DNA of 64,000 nt, taken from CAWBLP01 sp963789495 (lineage in GTDB: Bacteria > Pseudomonadota > Alphaproteobacteria > Acetobacterales > Acetobacteraceae). The notes under the pieces were generated by a model. The model had not been told where the DNA came from. It saw only the letters and a list, made by a program, of their open reading frames with translations, and searched no databases. The stretch's first letter is position 1. The number at the start of each line of letters is the position of its first letter. The stretch spans positions 372,001 through 436,000 of the forward strand of contig CAWBLP010000005.1 in assembly GCA_963789495.1 (NCBI GenBank). Reading direction: 5' to 3'. Below, piece after piece: positions 62,668 through 64,000 of the stretch. The translations under genes were made by a program, and so were the position numbers.

Positions 62668-62879
62668 ACCGCTCTCCTGTTCAGGGAATTGTCAACCCTG
62701 GCAGAGCGAATCGTACTTTCACCAGGTTGGGAATCGGGCGTGAGTTGGACTCAGCGGCGGTTGGTATAACATGGCAGAAACACGATATGGCTTCAATCGA
62801 CCCGATCGCGAAGCACGCATCATCATACTCGACGCTGAACCGGTCTACTTTTTCTCAAATTGTGCGAGACAAAGACTTG

Positions 62880-63020
62880 TTCATTGGCCAAACGCCGCTA
62901 CACCAGGGAGAGCGACTGCGCGACAAGATCGAGGCACAGCTTGACCGGATCAAGCAGGCCCCTCGCCTAGTCCGCTCATTCTTCCAAGCTCCAAGTGTCG
63001 TCTATATTACCGACCGGTGA
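62880..63020 (+). pseudogene. Possible IS630-type transposase C-terminal fragment
   Basis: The plus strand reads RLRDKIEAQLDRIKQAPRLV then RSFFQAPSVVYITDR before a stop. The last part resembles the C-terminal VRAFFQAPDVRYA of the IS630 transposase at 46.6 kb. Only ~45 codons are interpretable. It abuts the P-type ATPase stub. Confidence 0.4.
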
Positions 63021-63231
63021 GTAAAAAGTTCGTTGGTCCTCTTTTCTTCGATCTTGTTGGGCCCGTATTGGGTCAGTCTCTTCTTCGCTTCGGCCTGGCT
63101 GAGGTCGTCCGGCGACGAACCCAATTTTTCTCCACCTCCGCCATGGGCAGGGACTTCAAATCGTCCTTCGCATCGGGCTTCGATGCCGCCTTCGACTCCG
63201 GAGCTTTCGGTCCGTCCGCATTGGAGTTCAT
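63021..63231 (-). pseudogene. P-type cation-transporting ATPase, N-terminal stub
   Basis: From ATG 63231 on the minus strand: NSNADGPKAPESKAASKPD, then LKSLPMAEVEK. After a frame change in an A run (63126-63131) it reads LGSSPDDLSQAEAKKRLTQY and GPNKIEEKRTN, the cation-ATPase N-terminal domain that precedes the first membrane span of plasma-membrane H+-type ATPases. Everything after ~70 residues, including the membrane and catalytic domains, is gone and replaced by IS-derived sequence. Promoter and start may remain. Confidence 0.75.
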
Positions 63232-63507
63232 GATCCGCGTCCTTATCTGTCCGTCCTACTGCTCCGGGAGTTCGGGCGTTGCCAAGCACCAGTCGTCATT
63301 GGCGACTGCTTTTGATTACGACATCGCATTCGCCACACCATACAATTCCGTTGCAGCTGGCTCGATGATGCGGGACTTGTGGTGCCGCCAACGCCATGCT
63401 CCCGGCTTGCGGCCTCGCAACGCCGAGGACCCAGTCAAGCGGCAGCCGCTCGCTCGCCCGGCCAGATCCCTTGACAACGTAACTCTGGCTGCGAGACCGA
63501 CGCCCGA

Positions 63508-64000
63508 TCAGGGCTGGCCAGTCGCCCGGATGTCGCCATAGTGGTCATGGAAACGCTTCTCATAGGCTCTATCAATTGTTGTAGATGCATCGTATGTCGG
63601 GCTGTCCTTGACCCTTTGACGATCGACATTGAGGTTCACCAGCTTGTCGTCCCAATTGATCGATTGCGCCGAGCGCGGCGCGATCAGGACCTTCTTCCCG
63701 GGCCACCAGTTTTTTGTATCGACGACGAGGAAGTGGATGCTCCAATCGGTATCGTCCACCAGGAAGTCCTCGACGTGACCGATCTCGCCGTCGGTGGCAT
63801 GGATATGGTATCCGGTGACCGCTTCGATGCTGCGGAGATGCGGATCGCCGTCATTCCGATGCGTATCGGGAATGTGTTGCTGACGCCGTCCGGACCCCAT
63901 GGGGGATAATCCCATCATGGGGCCGCCCAAATAGCCGAAACCACCCATGTAAAGGCCGGTACCCCAATACGGATACCAGCCATAGTAATCGTAAACATGG
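63508..64000 (-). CDS. PRC-barrel domain protein, 5' end outside window
   Basis: The frame is open to the end of the window and reads DYYGWYPYWGTGLYMGGFGY on entry, so the protein begins upstream. The visible part is the second PRC-barrel repeat: LRSIEAVTGYHIHATDGEIG, HVEDFLVDDTDWSIHFLVVD, NWWPGKKVLIAPRSAQSI. Proteins with paired PRC barrels occur widely in alphaproteobacteria and are often stress-linked, with no defined reaction. A shorter start at 63948 is possible but would lose the first repeat. Confidence 0.82.
   Translation of the reverse strand, partial: HVYDYYGWYPYWGTGLYMGGFGYLGGPMMGLSPMGSGRRQQHIPDTHRNDGDPHLRSIEAVTGYHIHATDGEIGHVEDFLVDDTDWSIHFLVVDTKNWWPGKKVLIAPRSAQSINWDDKLVNLNVDRQRVKDSPTYDASTTIDRAYEKRFHDHYGDIRATGQP

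Larger units (their letters stand above)
60082..62764 (-). mobile_element. IS630-family insertion sequence (element C), interrupted by IS110
   Basis: Inverted ends CCAACCGCC (60082) and GGCGGTTGG (62764) are each bordered by TA, with the match extending to ATACCAACCGCC. The transposase frame is split by an IS110-family element at 60595-62101. Removal of that insert joins WFQ to DEARVGQKG without loss of a codon. Confidence 0.88.

Overview
The window is high-GC DNA, most likely from an alphaproteobacterium. The adjacent mutS and glnD genes, several IalB-like and short exported proteins, hydantoinase genes and PLAGGGRGEG-type repeats would suit Acetobacteraceae, but that placement is inference from gene content; no rRNA is present.

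The left part (1-8.3 kb) is a chemotaxis operon read on the minus strand: STAS protein, cheY, cheA, cheW, a receptor gene, cheR, cheB, cheD. It is damaged. An IS3-family element sits between cheW and the receptor gene. The receptor signalling domain and the start of cheR are missing, and cheR, cheB and cheD carry several single-base frameshifts. From 8.4 to 23.5 kb comes metabolism and transport: a DUF45 peptidase, pyrE, a tartrate/malate-type dehydrogenase, a carbohydrate ABC importer without its ATPase, an internally deleted isocitrate-lyase/PEP-mutase relative, an enoyl-CoA hydratase, frameshifted hyuA/hyuB, an MFS transporter, a frameshifted type-B carboxylesterase, and a small secreted TNT-domain toxin with its likely immunity partner, both disrupted.

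From 23.6 to 40.9 kb most genes are intact: mutS, glnD, a short MetE-like protein, and two polar amino-acid-type ABC importers flanking an FMN-dependent NtaA/SnaA-family monooxygenase, a DUF1989 protein and an NAD-dependent epimerase. The layout suggests scavenging of a nitrogen- or sulfur-containing compound. A nickel/cobalt permease and a shortened DUF421 protein follow.

The right part (41-64 kb) is rich in insertion sequences. It holds an IS1182 and an IS701 element in tandem at one CTAG site, four IS630-type elements or fragments, an IS21 element, a second copy of the IS3 element, an IS110 element nested in an IS630 element, and IS5, IS3 and IS110 fragments. Between them lie host genes (a receptor with a C-terminal PilZ domain and its Cache-domain neighbour, rlmN, an IalB-like protein, a small exported protein, a PRC-barrel protein), an orphan phage terminase with a possible portal fragment, and the stub of a P-type ATPase. 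No tRNA, rRNA or CRISPR array was seen.

One pattern matters for every reader. Many broken genes (cheB, cheD, cheR, hyuA, hyuB, the esterase, the immunity gene and one solute-binding protein) are broken by one extra base at a time, while long genes such as mutS, glnD and cheA are clean. Read errors in poorly covered stretches are the simplest cause, but true decay cannot be excluded from the sequence alone.
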